This document shows positions 20,241 to 32,152 of a stretch of 64,000 bases of DNA, one piece after another. Both the position numbers and the translations under genes were made by a program. The number at the start of each line of letters is the position of its first letter. The first letter of the stretch is position 1. Below the pieces are notes generated by a model. The model made no database searches and was not told the origin of the DNA. It worked only from the letters and a program-made list of their open reading frames with translations. Origin of the DNA: Uranotaenia lowii (lineage: Eukaryota > Arthropoda > Insecta > Diptera > Culicidae); NCBI RefSeq assembly GCF_029784155.1, contig NC_073693.1, forward strand, positions 331,270,592 through 331,334,591, in the 5' to 3' direction.

Positions 20241-22709
20241 CCCAAGTAACACAGATTAAGCCAACTAGCATTAGGAAGTTTTATTATGGTTTAATTATAG
20301 CATTTTTTGTGCAGCTCGTTTTATGACGGTTTAATTATGGTCATAAAAAATGCTTATATTTTTAATTCGATCATATGTTTTCAGAAAGTTTTGAAAACGC
20401 TAATAAAACTTTTATTAAACATACTGTTTTAGTTATTTTGAAAGAGTTATGAATGCTCTGTTTAAACTATAAAAAAACACAAAATTAGAAGTTTGCTCCA
20501 AGCTTTCTTTGGCATGTTCTATAATAGCACTCAGTGCATGATTATTAAACCGAAACAAGAAAAGTGCTGAATGCATCAGAAACATAATAAAAAAATGAAC
20601 TGATACCCATATCTATATTGTTGGGGTTATGTGCGATTATCAGTTCTTTTAAAGTATTTTCAAGTTAAGCGGCAGCCGCCATCTTGACTTTCAAGATTGC
20701 GTCGAACAACGAAATTCGACTTATAATCGTGTTGTCCTTTCACCCAATACCCCGTATTGTGGATGTATCATGATATTTTTAGTTATTTACAGCTTTGAAA
20801 AGAATAGCAAAAGCCACCATCTTGGGTTGATGATGGCGTCAGATAGCAAAATTCGACTTCTTCTACTTTAGTCCTTTCACTCAATACCCATAATGTGGTG
20901 ATTTCATGCAGTTTTCAATGATTTAAATCATTTTCAAGTTCAATAGAAGCCGCCACATTGAATTTCAAGATGGCGTTTGATAGCAAACTTCGACTTCTAC
21001 TCGTTTGGTCCTTTCACCCAATACCCATATTTTGAGAGTTTCATGCGATTTTTAGTGATTAACAGCATTTTAAAATTCAGTGGAAGCCGTCATCTTGGAT
21101 TTCGAGATGCACCTGATAGCGACTTTTCTAGTTTAGCCCTTTAGCCAATACCCATATTGTTGTTTCATGCGATTTTTAGTTATTTACAGCATTTTGAGGT
21201 TCAGCGAAAGTCGCCATCTTGGATTTCAAGATGGCGTCTGATATAGAAATTCCTCTTAAACTGATTAAGCCATTTTACCCAATGACCATATTGTGGGAAT
21301 TTCAAGTGATTTTCAGTGATTTCAATCATTTTAATGTTCAGTGGAAGCCGCCATTTGGATTTCAAGATGACGCCTGATATCGAAATTTTTATTCTACTCG
21401 TTGATCCTTTCCAACTTATACCTTCTATATTGTGGGAGTTTCATGTGATTTTCAGTGATTAACAGCATTTTAAAGTTCAGTGGAAGCCGCCATCTTGGAT
21501 TTCGAGATGACGTCCGATAGCGAAATTCGACTTCTTCAAGTTTAGCCCTTTCACCAAATACCAATATTGGGGGCCTTTCATGCGATTTTCAGTGTTTAAC
21601 AGCATTTCAAAGTTCAGCGGATGCCGCCATCTTGGATTTCAAGATGGCGTCGGAAAGAAAAAAAAATCGACTTCTTCTAGTTTAGCCCTTTCACCCAATA
21701 CCCGTATAGTGGTGGCTTAATGCGACTTTATGTCATTTACAGTATTAAAACTTAGCGGATGCCGCCATTTTGGATTTCAAGATGGCGCCTGAAAGCGAAA
21801 TTCTACTTCTACTCGTTTAACCCTTTCACCCAATACCCATATTGTTGGTGTTTCATGCGATTTTAAGTCATTTACAACATTTTAAAGCTCAGCAGAAGCC
21901 GCCATCTTGAAATCCAAGACAACGACAACGAAATTCGACTTTGACTCATGATTTATTCCACGGGTCATTCACAACCTATCTCTTTTTATTCAAAAAGTCT
22001 GTCCTCATTTACTGTACTAATGATTAACAACTCAGAAATGAGGAATGCATCCTATGTGTGTAATTGGTTGGCTGGCGAGAGAAACGTCAAATCGTAGCTT
22101 TTTATGGGGTCATCATTAAACCATAATAAAGCTAATTAGCGATTTTTCTGACCATAAACAGGCTATTAAGTTTTGAGTTGACTAACGCCATGTTGGTTTC
22201 AAAATGGAAGGGCACAAAATGACGCCATGTTGATGGATTCACAATGCAAGCATTGGAAAATATTTTTTCAGGCCTATTTTCCATCAATTCCATCATGATT
22301 GACCATCAGATTTGACGAAGCGCATTTATTTTAAGATACTATTTCATTCCCATTTTACCTAAAATCTTGACTGGCAGGACAAAAGAGGCTCAAAATATGG
22401 TTAAAACATTGGTTTTTTGGCTATTAATTTTACCAGGTTGAAAAAAAACTCCGAGAATTCACTGATCGAAAAAAAAACAAAAATTGCTGACATGTTTAAT
22501 AACAGCTTTTTAAAAGCTTTGGTGACCAACAATGATGACCAACAATGATATGTCATGAAGACGTTTCTAGGGTAGGGCCAAATAGACTGATTTTGGCTTT
22601 ATTAGAGTCCAGGTGATGTTATAGAATGCGCTTTAGCTTTTTATGAAGATTAATGCTGTAGTCCAAACGAAATTTCGCTGACCATATTAAGCTAAAATTG
22701 TTACTTGGG
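20241..22709. mobile_element. TA-flanked element of 2.47 kb carrying a hairpin satellite
   Basis: Inverted ends CCCAAGTAAC (20241-20250) and GTTACTTGGG (22700-22709), flanked by TA at 20239-20240 and 22710-22711. The ends resemble those of the 355-bp MITE next to it (both start CCCA after TA). No transposase frame is visible. Most of the interior is a tandem array (20650-21960). The ends are short, so the boundaries are good but not certain. Confidence 0.65.
20650..21960. repeat. ~138-bp tandem array, about ten units, with GCCGCCATCTTG hairpins
   Basis: Units recur at about 20675, 20814, 20946, 21084, 21207, 21345, 21481, 21621, 21758 and 21896. Each has GCCGCCATCTTGGA next to TTTCAAGATGGCG, which can form a hairpin, followed by AAATTCGACTTCTACTCG, CCTTTCACCCAATACCCAT and TTTCATGCGATTTT-type blocks. 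Units are diverged by substitutions and small indels. GCCGCCATNTT is the consensus bound by YY1, whose fly homologue is Pho. Confidence 0.88.
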
Positions 22710-22726
22710 TATTCAACCAACTACGT

Positions 22727-22960
22727 CATTGTCGTGATTTTACGATTGTTACGAATCTTAATTCAAAGATTTACTCAAATACGTCTGTTGCTCACAAGAA
22801 TAGAAATCACTGAACTTTTTTCGTTTATTTTTCCTAATGTTGAAAAAATATAAAACATAGCCGTAGAAATTTATTTTATTTCATTTTTTTCAGTGTTTTT
22901 TTTTATTTTATTCTAATGAAAACTTTGTTTATTTTCTACATATCCTTCATTTCATCCCTA
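22727..22960. repeat. Direct copy of the 18915-19160 repeat
   Basis: Shares TGTCGTGATTTTACGATT, GTCTGTTGCTCACA and CATATCCTTCATTTCATCCC with 18915-19160 in the same order and orientation, at visibly lower identity than recent repeats. Confidence 0.7.
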
Positions 22961-23817
22961 TAAGGTTTTGTGCAAATTTATAAATTAATTAAATGAAAAT
23001 TTCCACTTAACAACTTTGTCGAAGATCGTACTTTTGTATCTTGTTTTGCAAATAAGTTATGAGCTGTTGAATAGAAGGATTTCTTTTGGTATTGAAAATC
23101 ATCAATATAACTGACATAACTTCTTGTGCCTAGCAAGATATTGCACGACTACTTTTCAAGGAAAACTCCTATACAAACACAATAGGTCAAACTTACTCAT
23201 GTAGACGTTACTTAAAAAATTCTACAACAAATCATGGATAAATTTTGAATCAAAACGAAGCTTTTAGGACTCCAGGGTTTGAGAAGTTCAAAAATGACCT
23301 CAAATCAACTCAGTCCAGTCTAATATGTATGACGGCTCTCTTAACTGATTCAATGGATGCAAAGCGACTTTGAGTTATGGAATTGCATAAATTCTCAAAA
23401 CACAATCTTTGAGGCGTTAAGATTGTAGAATAAGGAACAACTTTGTTAAACACTTTAGATCATGCTGACCTTCGGCTCTTTCAGTTTAGATTTTCTGTGT
23501 CAAATACCTTTATACAAAAAAAAAAATGAAAACAAACACAGTGAAAACAGAAACTTTGTTGCAATTCTTCCAAAGGTTAGTCAAAATTGGTTGCGTTGAA
23601 ACTTGAAAACTGCTATCCTGTATTTTTCTGGCGCAAGTTCGATCAAGGTTTTAGTGTTAAAAACTGCGAAGTTGCGAAGTGTTTTAAGCATCTCACCACA
23701 ATTTTTTAATTAAAACGATTACTGAACTATTAAGATATCAGGATAGTTTTATTCGGCAACACTGAAGAGAAATGAAATAGAATAAATTTCTATGGCAACG
23801 TTAGTTGTTTTGGCAAG
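22961..23817. repeat. Degenerate inverted-repeat region
   Basis: Contains inverted relatives of 18693-18800 (at about 23225-23340) and of 19043-19110 (at about 23735-23805), separated by AT-rich sequence. Phrases such as ACAACTTTGTCGAAG suggest an old retroposon, but no coding sequence remains. Confidence 0.45.
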
Positions 23818-23825
23818 CACAGATT

Positions 23826-24041
23826 CAAGGTGTGTATATATAGGAGGTGTAACGATATGTGAAATTTCCCAATTCAGCCATTTTGATTTTGCTACTGCGG
23901 AGTTCGTGGAGTTTGTTTACCAACAAAGCCCGCATCTCAAGCAAATTTACCAATGTTTACAAACAAACTCACTGAATTTCACCGCGCTTTCCTCGCCCAC
24001 TTACTGACAAAGTCAGAGAACCTTGTGATCTAATAACCTTG
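23826..24041. mobile_element. hAT-type MITE, 216 bp, copy 1
   Basis: Ends CAAGGT and ACCTTG with a perfect 8-bp target duplication, CACAGATT, at 23818-23825 and 24042-24049. A closely related copy at 34936-35150 has its own 8-bp duplication, so this is a defined non-autonomous family. The short inverted ends and 8-bp duplication fit hAT. Confidence 0.88.
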
Positions 24042-24059
24042 CACAGATTGTTTAAGCTG

Positions 24060-24844
24060 CCGCTGGTTGTATGCTCCTCCGGTAAATAAGACGGAAAGAT
24101 TCGAAAGCGCAGATTTTTAAGGCTTCTGCTATCATTGTTTGTTTTGAAAAAGACGGATTGGCTTACGAATCGCAGATTTTTAAGGCTGTTTCTGCTGATT
24201 GTTTGTTTTGGTTTGTCCTACCGATGAAAAAAATACGGATGGAATTAGGAAGCGCAGAATTATAAGGCTTCTGCTATGATCGTTTGATTTGATTTGGCCT
24301 CCCAGTGAGAAAAGACGGAATTGGCTTAGGAAGCGCAAATTTTTAATGCAGCTTCTGGTGATTGTTTTTTTTTATTTGGCCTTCCGGTGGGAAAAGACGG
24401 AATTGGCATAGAAAGTGCAGGCTTTTAGGACTGCTGCGATTGATTGTTTGTTTAGATTTTGCCTTCCGGTCGAAAAAGACGGAGTTGGTATAGAAAGCGC
24501 AGATTTTTAAGACTGATTTTGATTATTTTTTTATTTTGACTTGGTCTTCCGGTGGAAAAAAAAACCGATTTGGCTTAGGATTCAATAGTAATGTTAAATC
24601 GTCTTGTTTTCGTCGTAATTGTTGAATTCGTCTTGATACATCTTTGTACCAGAAAATAATCAAATTTTCGAAGGCGATGGAAAGTATTAGAGAAAACATG
24701 GGTAGGTATCGAAGAATGAAAGAAAATAAGCCGTAAATATCGTGAATTTTTCAAAAAAGATACAACGGCTCACCAACGGGACGCGAAATTTTTAGTGCAG
24801 CTTCTGATGATTGTTTGTTTTGTTGTTGGCCATCTGGTTGAGAA
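24060..24844. repeat. ~80-bp tandem array, right (inverted relative to the left array)
   Basis: About seven units with AGCGCAGATTTTTAAGGC, TGCTGATTGTTTGTTTTG, GGCCTTCCGGTG and AAAAGACGGAATTGGC. These are the reverse complement of the unit at 19740-19829. The array is cut off by the scaffold gap. Confidence 0.8.
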
Positions 24845-25344
24845 NNNNNNNNNNNNNNNNNNNNNNNNNNNNNNNNNNNNNNNNNNNNNNNNNNNNNNNN
24901 NNNNNNNNNNNNNNNNNNNNNNNNNNNNNNNNNNNNNNNNNNNNNNNNNNNNNNNNNNNNNNNNNNNNNNNNNNNNNNNNNNNNNNNNNNNNNNNNNNNN
25001 NNNNNNNNNNNNNNNNNNNNNNNNNNNNNNNNNNNNNNNNNNNNNNNNNNNNNNNNNNNNNNNNNNNNNNNNNNNNNNNNNNNNNNNNNNNNNNNNNNNN
25101 NNNNNNNNNNNNNNNNNNNNNNNNNNNNNNNNNNNNNNNNNNNNNNNNNNNNNNNNNNNNNNNNNNNNNNNNNNNNNNNNNNNNNNNNNNNNNNNNNNNN
25201 NNNNNNNNNNNNNNNNNNNNNNNNNNNNNNNNNNNNNNNNNNNNNNNNNNNNNNNNNNNNNNNNNNNNNNNNNNNNNNNNNNNNNNNNNNNNNNNNNNNN
25301 NNNNNNNNNNNNNNNNNNNNNNNNNNNNNNNNNNNNNNNNNNNN
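24845..25344. other. Assembly gap (500 N)
   Basis: Exactly 500 N, between a tandem array and the intron of the nucleotidase gene. Confidence 0.99.
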
Positions 25345-25478
25345 TTCCTGATTAGCCGTTAATGATTAGACCTATTCCAATCATATTGTAGGGTATAGAT
25401 ACCGAGAACATAAGTACATTAATTGATAAGCCTAAGTGTTCCGTTTCCGGGGCACCAACCCCGGTGAAAGTTACTTAC

Positions 25479-25747
25479 TTGTGGGCCACCCGGGCGAATC
25501 CTCCGTAGCACCGATTATTGGCCACATCGGCCGGCTGGCAATCGTTGCCGTAGGCCCCGGTCTGCTCAAACCGGGCATGCATATCGTTGTTGTGCAGGAT
25601 AATGAGCTGGAAGTTTTCTGCTGCTGCCCGGGCCCTGCTTCCTGCTGCTTCCTCTAGCTTGCCTTCGGTTGCCTTCGGGGCCACTTCGATAGTTGCCATC
25701 CCTAGCAGGACCAGTGCAACGAAACAGCTTCCGGACAGGATCGCCAT
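25479..25747 (-). CDS. First coding exon of a secreted 5'-nucleotidase/apyrase
   Basis: Begins with ATG at 25747 and ends at a splice donor (GTAAGTAA, 25478 downward) within the codon for residue 90. Residues 1-24 form a signal peptide (MAILSGSCFVALVLLGMATI). After a linker comes QLIILHNNDMHARFEQTG (about 47-64). This is the first metal-binding block of the 5'-nucleotidase/apyrase metallophosphoesterases, with the D-x-H pair at D55 and H57. The stretch ending GGFARVA is also typical of the family. Such enzymes hydrolyse extracellular nucleotides; in blood-feeding insects some are salivary apyrases. The frame is open upstream to 25906 but without an ATG, and includes a serine run, so I take it as 5' UTR. 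Later exons should lie at lower coordinates or in the gap and are not visible. Whether it is an apyrase or an AMP nucleotidase cannot be decided from this exon. Confidence 0.85.
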
Positions 25748-25920
25748 GATTGTGGGCAGCCGATTGATCGAAAACCACTGGCAACGACTGGATGACGACG
25801 ACGACGAGGATGTTGGGTGGTTGTTGCTGTAGTTGGATTCCAGGAACCGCAAGTCCTTCAGATGCTCCGAGAACGTCCTGGTGGCCAAGGTCCGTTCAAG
25901 GAACAAATAACTGCGCTAGA
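25748..25920 (-). promoter_or_regulatory. Probable 5' UTR of the nucleotidase gene
   Basis: GC-richer than the sequence beyond it and open in frame but with no ATG. Contains a short GAC/GTC triplet run (about 25794-25808). The exact transcription start is not recognisable. Confidence 0.4.
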
Positions 25921-27534
25921 TGGACGGACGTCGTTGATCGGGTCGGAAATTTTCAGTTGAAATATTCCTGGAAAACCAATATAAGACGATGATAGAGCTA
26001 TGTTGACCGAGAGACAGGATGTGATGCGTGATGTTGATTCGGAGCAATGGATTCAAATTGAACTTACATTTATCTGTTGAATGTAAATAAAATAAATCAT
26101 TATTTTACAGAAACCTCATGAATTGACTTCATCACCTGCTATCGATAAACTACTCAACTCAGATCTCGATTGAAATACCTTCTCAGTAATAAAATAGCTC
26201 ATAGTACCTACATTGTTAGCTCCCATTTGAGAGCTGATAAGTCAGGCAAGTTTTGTTATCGGGAAAACGGTGTGTAAAATATTAGGGCACGTGCTATGTG
26301 TCAAACATGTACAAATAGTGCTTCAACAGAGCGCAATCGTAAAGTGAGATAATTTATGACGAAAGATTCCGCCGAGGGATAATTTATGACCTAGCGACAA
26401 GTCAAATGTTTACCTACCGACTTCAGATTTGGAAGCTATTTTGACGCATGACGCGCTTCCCCCGTGAAAAATAACCTTGCAAGATTTTTTGGTTTAAAAT
26501 CTGTTCTTGAAGTGAGGTAGAAAATACGAGTAGAAATTTTTTATCCTCAATTGAGAATAACTAAATTAACAGAGACGCTAACAATCCACTTTACCTTGAG
26601 ACGCGTCAGGTACCCCAATAGATAGCTTAACGAGAGAAAATAAAAAAGAAAATCACAAGCAGCGATATCAGAAAATATAAAAGTTAACCTTATCTGGAGA
26701 AGTTCATTGTCGGGTGCAAAGTTATTAGTAGAGCTAATGTGCAAACAACAATTTGCAGCAAGGTATTGCCCATTGATGGTAACGTTCAGCAATTGATTGG
26801 TCTTATCGCGTTATCGATATGGAATCGCTTGTAAGCTGAGTGTCCGAGTTATTAGACAGAATACAATAACAGAGCTCTGAATCTCGGTTTATTGATGGAG
26901 AAAAATACTTTCTTCATCTGTTTCTAGCATCCATTCATCTTTCCAACAAACTTTCAATGATCGATTCCATTACTTTTATGCTAACTCAGCACATTATAAA
27001 AAAAAACCTTCGGTACTCTGAGTAGATCTATCAATGTATATTGGAACAAAGTGATCGAATTTTGATTTGATATGTATAAATACAATTAAAATTTTACAAT
27101 TACCATGAACCAACTAGGAAATTGACTTTTCTTTCTGATCAGGTGAACCGAATCTGTTTTAAATGCTCAATTCAAATCAAATTTATTGAACATCAGGGTG
27201 CATATTACAAAATGTAGAAAGCCCACCGCATTCACTTCAGCTGTTCCTTCAAACCACTGAACCAAGTCACATAAAATTAGGCTGCTTAGTTCTCCGCCAT
27301 TCACCAATCAAACAATTAAAAGTAAGGCCATTCAATAATTGACGGATGACGTGAAATATTTCTTTTCTACTGACAAGTACTTGTTGTCTACAAGCAATCC
27401 AAGTTGAAGTTTCATCTTTTCAATAATTTTATTTTTATTTTTGTGGGGACTTGACCTCTAGCAAAAAATTTTTCGAAAAATCCACAATAATGATCGATTA
27501 CATAAAAAAATTTTAATTTAATTTTATTTACATA
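25921..27534. other. Region upstream of the nucleotidase gene
   Basis: Beyond possible promoter sequence next to 25920 I see no gene. GATAATTTATGAC occurs twice near 26350 and 26380. No terminal repeats are recognised. Confidence 0.5.
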
Positions 27535-27790
27535 GCAACCCTTCGTCTTGCACAAACTTAAAGGGATTTGACTTTTGATGAGTGTTTTCAATGATCATAC
27601 TTTACATTTCTTTATTTCATCTCATTAGTTTGTGACCTCTCGCACAAACTTAATGAGATTTGACCTCTCGCAAGTCGTCTTTTGATGAATTCTTTTAGTG
27701 ATCAATTACTTTACATTTCTTTATTTCATCTCATTAGTTTGTGACCTCTCGCACAAACTGAATGCGACTAGATGTCTAGCAAAATGTATT
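27535..27790. repeat. ~112-bp tandem repeat with internal hairpin
   Basis: Two good units and one partial. TACTTTACATTTCTTTATTT is followed by CTCATTAGTTTGTG, then CTCTCG, then CACAAACTTAATGAG; the two arms form a ~14-bp stem with one bulge. Confidence 0.75.
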
Positions 27791-30160
27791 TTACTAAATT
27801 TAAATGATCGTTATTTGTGATTCAATTTTATCTAGTTAATTTACTTTTAAAAATTATATATCTTCATTAATGTTCAATTGTTACTTTTAGATCATGCAGT
27901 AAATTAGAGTCTTAGTAAACATGTGTACCAAACCGCAACTTTAATCGAACAAATACAAAAGTTCTCATAGCTTGAATACATTGTTGTACTTAGGATTGTA
28001 TCATAAAACTGATTGTATGATCGCCACTCAATATATGTTCGGGAATAGGAACTGCCAATAATACTTGAGCTCAGGCATAAATTGTAGAAACACATATCAC
28101 CAAACCCCATCTATAACATTGCAAAATGATTGAATGAATGAATATTTGATATGTTATGTACTAAATCAATATACTTCTTTTAAGAAACTATGAAACTTAT
28201 TGAGGCATTAACTATAAATAACTATTTTAATTTTGACTTTATCTCCACAATCTTAACCAAGAATAATTAACTGCTGTAACTAAGGTAACAAACAAACAAG
28301 ATATTCATGTTGATATGAACACTCGAAGAAAGTCCCTCAAATATACTTTGTGTAATTTTTCGATAGCCAAGTGAAATATTTCAAGGCTAACTACGAACTT
28401 TTTTTGTAATCTTTTTCCAATAAATCTTCTGAAAATTTTATTAAAAATTTCTATTTTCTATAAATTATTTAGATGATATTCTAGTAGCCTATACATTTTG
28501 CATCCTGCGAAGTACACTGGGCAATTAAAAAAAACTACAAATTTCATTGCAATATTTTTTTTTTAATCCTTGAAATTTTCATCTGAACAATATCAACATA
28601 ATCAGTACAGACACAATTATATCTTAACGTTTGGCACTCCTGCCTGTGAATCGTAACTTGGGTTTCTTTTACAATTATTTCGAAAGCGACGCCCTTTTTG
28701 TGAATTCAAATTAAATACACATTGTACTCACCCGATGGGAGCGTAAGCTGCGCCTATGTGGTAACCGTCCTTTCACTACGCACTTCAATTCTCAATTTTA
28801 CTACCCTAAACTATTCAACATCTTTTTTTTTTTCAAATCACTTAAAAATCCTAGCAAAATACGTGCTATCGTTCAGAAGTTCGAATCAAGAATGATCAAA
28901 ACAGTCCGTTCGTTCATCCATCGATCTCCTCAGTTCACTCTCCGTTTACTCATTCTCTCACGCGGAATTTGGAATACACGTTCCATTCGCGTGTACAAAA
29001 CTGTATTATTTTTAAATCACTTCAAACTTTTTTTCATAATCTATGAACTTAATAAGATACATTTCCGTTTACACATTCAAGTAAGGTGGATACTCTACAT
29101 GCAATTGGATATAGCAATCAAGACTACTGAGACAAATATATTAAGATTAAGTTTCAATCGAAGTTATTGTAATTATATTTTTATATTTTAACTACCAATT
29201 TATTATAAATCTTTCCCTCAGGCTAAATCTACCACACCGATCACCATCATAACAGAGAGTTTCAGAAGAGTTCAAAATTGTTTTTTAAACAATTTTCAAT
29301 ACTGTTGCAGTATAAAATCAGTTTTTTCTAGTTTGAGGGACAGCTGTCACTAGTTGAGCTACCAGTTGATCAATTTGATTCGGAAGAGGGGTCCTCTCAA
29401 CAAGTACATTAACCTTTAATGGGTTTTATGAAATCTCCATGAACATCCATAATCATTAATCACTTACATTTATTTTAATTCAAGATAAATTATACAGGAA
29501 AACAATCAATGACATAGCGTGCCCCTTTTTTCCATTTTAAACTCCGTACTATCACATTCGTTATCAATTTTAATAAACGTGACTTTTGCAAATATATTTG
29601 TTTTTGTTTAAGATCCAGCGATCTTTCACAGGATTGTCTGATAGTTTTTATAAGAGATGTTGAAAACATATTTCCTGTCTTTGATATCAACCCCATTTTT
29701 TTCTGTTAAGGATATGTTGCATCTTATCGAAAAAATAAAATGAACACAAACAAACCCAAACAAATTTTGAGTTTTCCACTGAAAATTGACAATCAAAACT
29801 CGCCAATCTAAATGTTATTTTAAAAGTAACCAAGAATATCATTATAGAGTGATTTTTTTTCCTGATGGGGAGAGAGTCCACTGCTACAACCCAGTTGATC
29901 TATTGTGCTATTACCCGGCGTTACTATTTTAACTTTGCTATGCTACTTGATAACCCTGCACTAATGATTGAAGTTGCAGTTTTTTCCCGGTAACACTACG
30001 AGCACACACTTATTTAGGTAAGACCTCCAAGTGCAATCTAAGTTCCCTTAGACAGATCCATCTACATGCATGTGCTGCACCATTGAGGCGCACAATTCCA
30101 AGTTACACTAGCATTTCACTGATAATAAAACCGCTAAACTTTATTATACTATGAGTGCTA
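27791..30160. other. AT-rich region, possible non-coding 5' exon near 28731-28790
   Basis: On the minus strand a GC-richer patch ends at a GTGAGT donor (about 28728-28733), and a second GC-richer patch lies at about 28900-28990. Together they could be a promoter and untranslated first exon. A stop codon precedes the patch in the most coding-like frame and there is no ATG. Nothing else is recognised. Confidence 0.25.
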
Positions 30161-30167
30161 GGTTATT

Positions 30168-30242
30168 TCAAGACCGGGATTCGATCTCATGACCGGTGGC
30201 CTAGAAGACAAGAAAACTATCCTACGGGCCACGATCTGCTGG
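30168..30242 (-). ncRNA. tRNA-like element (SINE head or tRNA relic)
   Basis: The minus strand has an A-box-like TGGCCCGTAGG at about 30211-30221 and a B-box-like GATCGAATCCC at 30176-30186, with tRNA-like spacing. The T-arm does not pair cleanly, so a tRNA-derived retroposon or pseudogene is likelier than a working tRNA. Confidence 0.45.
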
Positions 30243-31194
30243 CATAAGAGAGTGATAATATCGTCCTCTTTTTTTCTAATTCTAGACAACATTGTGGTTT
30301 TTGATGAGTAGAGTGATCAGAGAATGGAAATTTATAACTATGGCTTACAACTTTTTGGAATGTTGGATGATCTTACTCGATACATTTAAACATTTTGGTT
30401 TTGAAGTTCAAAGGCTGGACACAACTTAAGATCACCAACAGGAAGAGTGTTCTGAAGGTCCACTTTACGAATTTATGTCGGATCGGGAAAACCAACATGA
30501 GGAGTTTTCTGAAGGTTCACTTTACGAATTTACTTTGGATCGGGAGGTCCAACATGAAGAGTATTTCAGGTTCATTCATGAAATTATGCTGGATCAGGAG
30601 GACCAACCCAGCAAAAATGGAATTGTAACAGAAATGATAACTTAAGTCGTTAACAATGGTGTTACGAATCGCAATTTCAACTGCATAGTGAAAAGATCGT
30701 ATAAAATGTCGTCTAAAGTCAGTTTAAATCAGACATGATAGAAAGTCCGCCATGTTTGTAAATTTTGAAAAGATTTTGCTCCCTCGCAGGTTTCAAGTGA
30801 GAAAATCATCGTCGTGTTCTCTCTGCAACCAGAAGTGCTTCAAATATGCAGTGCATATCAAAACAGCATAACCATATGGCTACAAAAATATTTGCCGGAA
30901 ATAAAAAGTGTGTTCTGAAGGTTCACTTTCACCGTGCTTTGCTAACCAGTCGAATTTATTTATATAGTCATCACTTCTGAAGTCTCAGTGCAACAATGAG
31001 GTAGAAAAACAAACAATTGAAGTTGAAAATCTTCGTAAAGAAAAAGATTAACATTGAAAGAAAAGTTTGAAACGGAAAGTCTCAAAAGTGTTGGCGTGTC
31101 CGACAAAAAAAGTTGACACATAAGATCTTCAAAAGCGTTGGAACAGGTCCAACAATAAGAGTTTAGACGAAAGGATTTCGATTGAGAGAGCTTT
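30243..31194. other. Intergenic DNA with a ~62-bp tandem repeat
   Basis: 30450-30610 holds three units of roughly 62 bp (GAAGGTTCACTTTACGAATT, then TGGATCGGGAGGTCCAACAT). A fragment (TGAAGGTTCACTTTC) recurs at about 30916. The open frame over the repeat is a by-product. No gene is recognised. Confidence 0.6.
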
Positions 31195-31324
31195 GGGACG
31201 AGAGCATGAATGGAAAAATTCGTTCATCAGCATGAACGCTAATGATTCTCAATCACAGCTCCGTTCACGATGGTAGCATCGGCGATGCGAGCGTGAACAG
31301 ACGACCGCTGATTGGTCGGATAGG

Positions 31325-31510
31325 CAATCCGAATGAATGAACTTTTAATACGTTCGGGTGAACGAACCGATTCCCGAAACATTCGCCGCAGTTAACCGGA
31401 TCGTTTTTTATTTTCACCACGGCGTTCGTTGGATGAATTGATTCGCAAGTGATTGTCGAAACACAATCGCCAAACGATTGCACGATTGCATTCGCGAATG
31501 TTTTTGTAAG
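31325..31510. repeat. Outer inverted repeat, left arm
   Basis: Matches the reverse complement of 34703-34832, including CGGGTGAACGAACCGAT, CGAAACATTCGCCGCAGTTA and CAATCGCCAAACGATTG. This arm has about 60 bp not present in the other. Short inverted GTTCATTC/GAATGAAC motifs are dense throughout. Confidence 0.8.
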
Positions 31511-32144
31511 GGCTGTCCCAACGGTGTATGCAAAACACGGGTTTCGACCACGCTAAAACAGTTCGTCTGGCACCGGTGGCGTAAATTGCTGTTTTAAAAC
31601 ACTTATCGATTTCAAAATTCCCAACAGTTATACGCCTTTGTTCCAAATTCATACTAATTTGGAACAGGATTTCAAAATATACGACAGACCGATTAAGTCG
31701 TTTGGGGTTTACGGTGAGAAAGTTTTAGCCAATGATGATTATTTTCACACATGTTTGGGTTGCATTGAGTGTAATAATTGTTTCTTTTTGAGAAATTCTT
31801 TGAATATTTTTTGGCGCCAAAACAGGTCAATACGTAATATAAATTGAGAAAACATGTTAACAAAAACCGTATCAAGTATAAAAAATTTATGTCACACTAC
31901 TCTTGACTTCATATTTTAATAAATAGCTTTTGGCCTCAATGAATTTGTGAGCCCATGTCAGCGTTTCTCGAGTTCAATCGTTATATGAATAAGAAAAGGA
32001 AAATTACAGAAGCATCCTAATGAAATTTACGCAAAACAACGATAAACTTTAAAATAAATTAAAAATTTGAATATCAGTGTAATGACCGATTTTTATAAAA
32101 ATTTGTTTATAATTTCATGAAGAGATTTGTTAACAATATTTATA
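31511..32144. other. AT-rich DNA inside the inverted-repeat region
   Basis: No gene or further structure is recognised. Confidence 0.5.
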
Positions 32145-32152
32145 ATCTACAC

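Noticed and set aside
17929..20326. Short open frames in the 3' region and array
   Set aside because: AT-rich or repeat-derived, without domains or splice context.
25748..25906. Longer N-terminus for the nucleotidase
   Set aside because: The upstream extension has no ATG and would bury the signal peptide.
28731..28790. Coding exon reading GYHIGAAYAPIG before a GTGAGT donor (minus)
   Set aside because: A stop lies just upstream in that frame, there is no convincing acceptor and no ATG; kept only as a possible non-coding exon.
30395..30628. Open frame with KVHFTNL repeats
   Set aside because: By-product of a ~62-bp tandem repeat with no coding signature.
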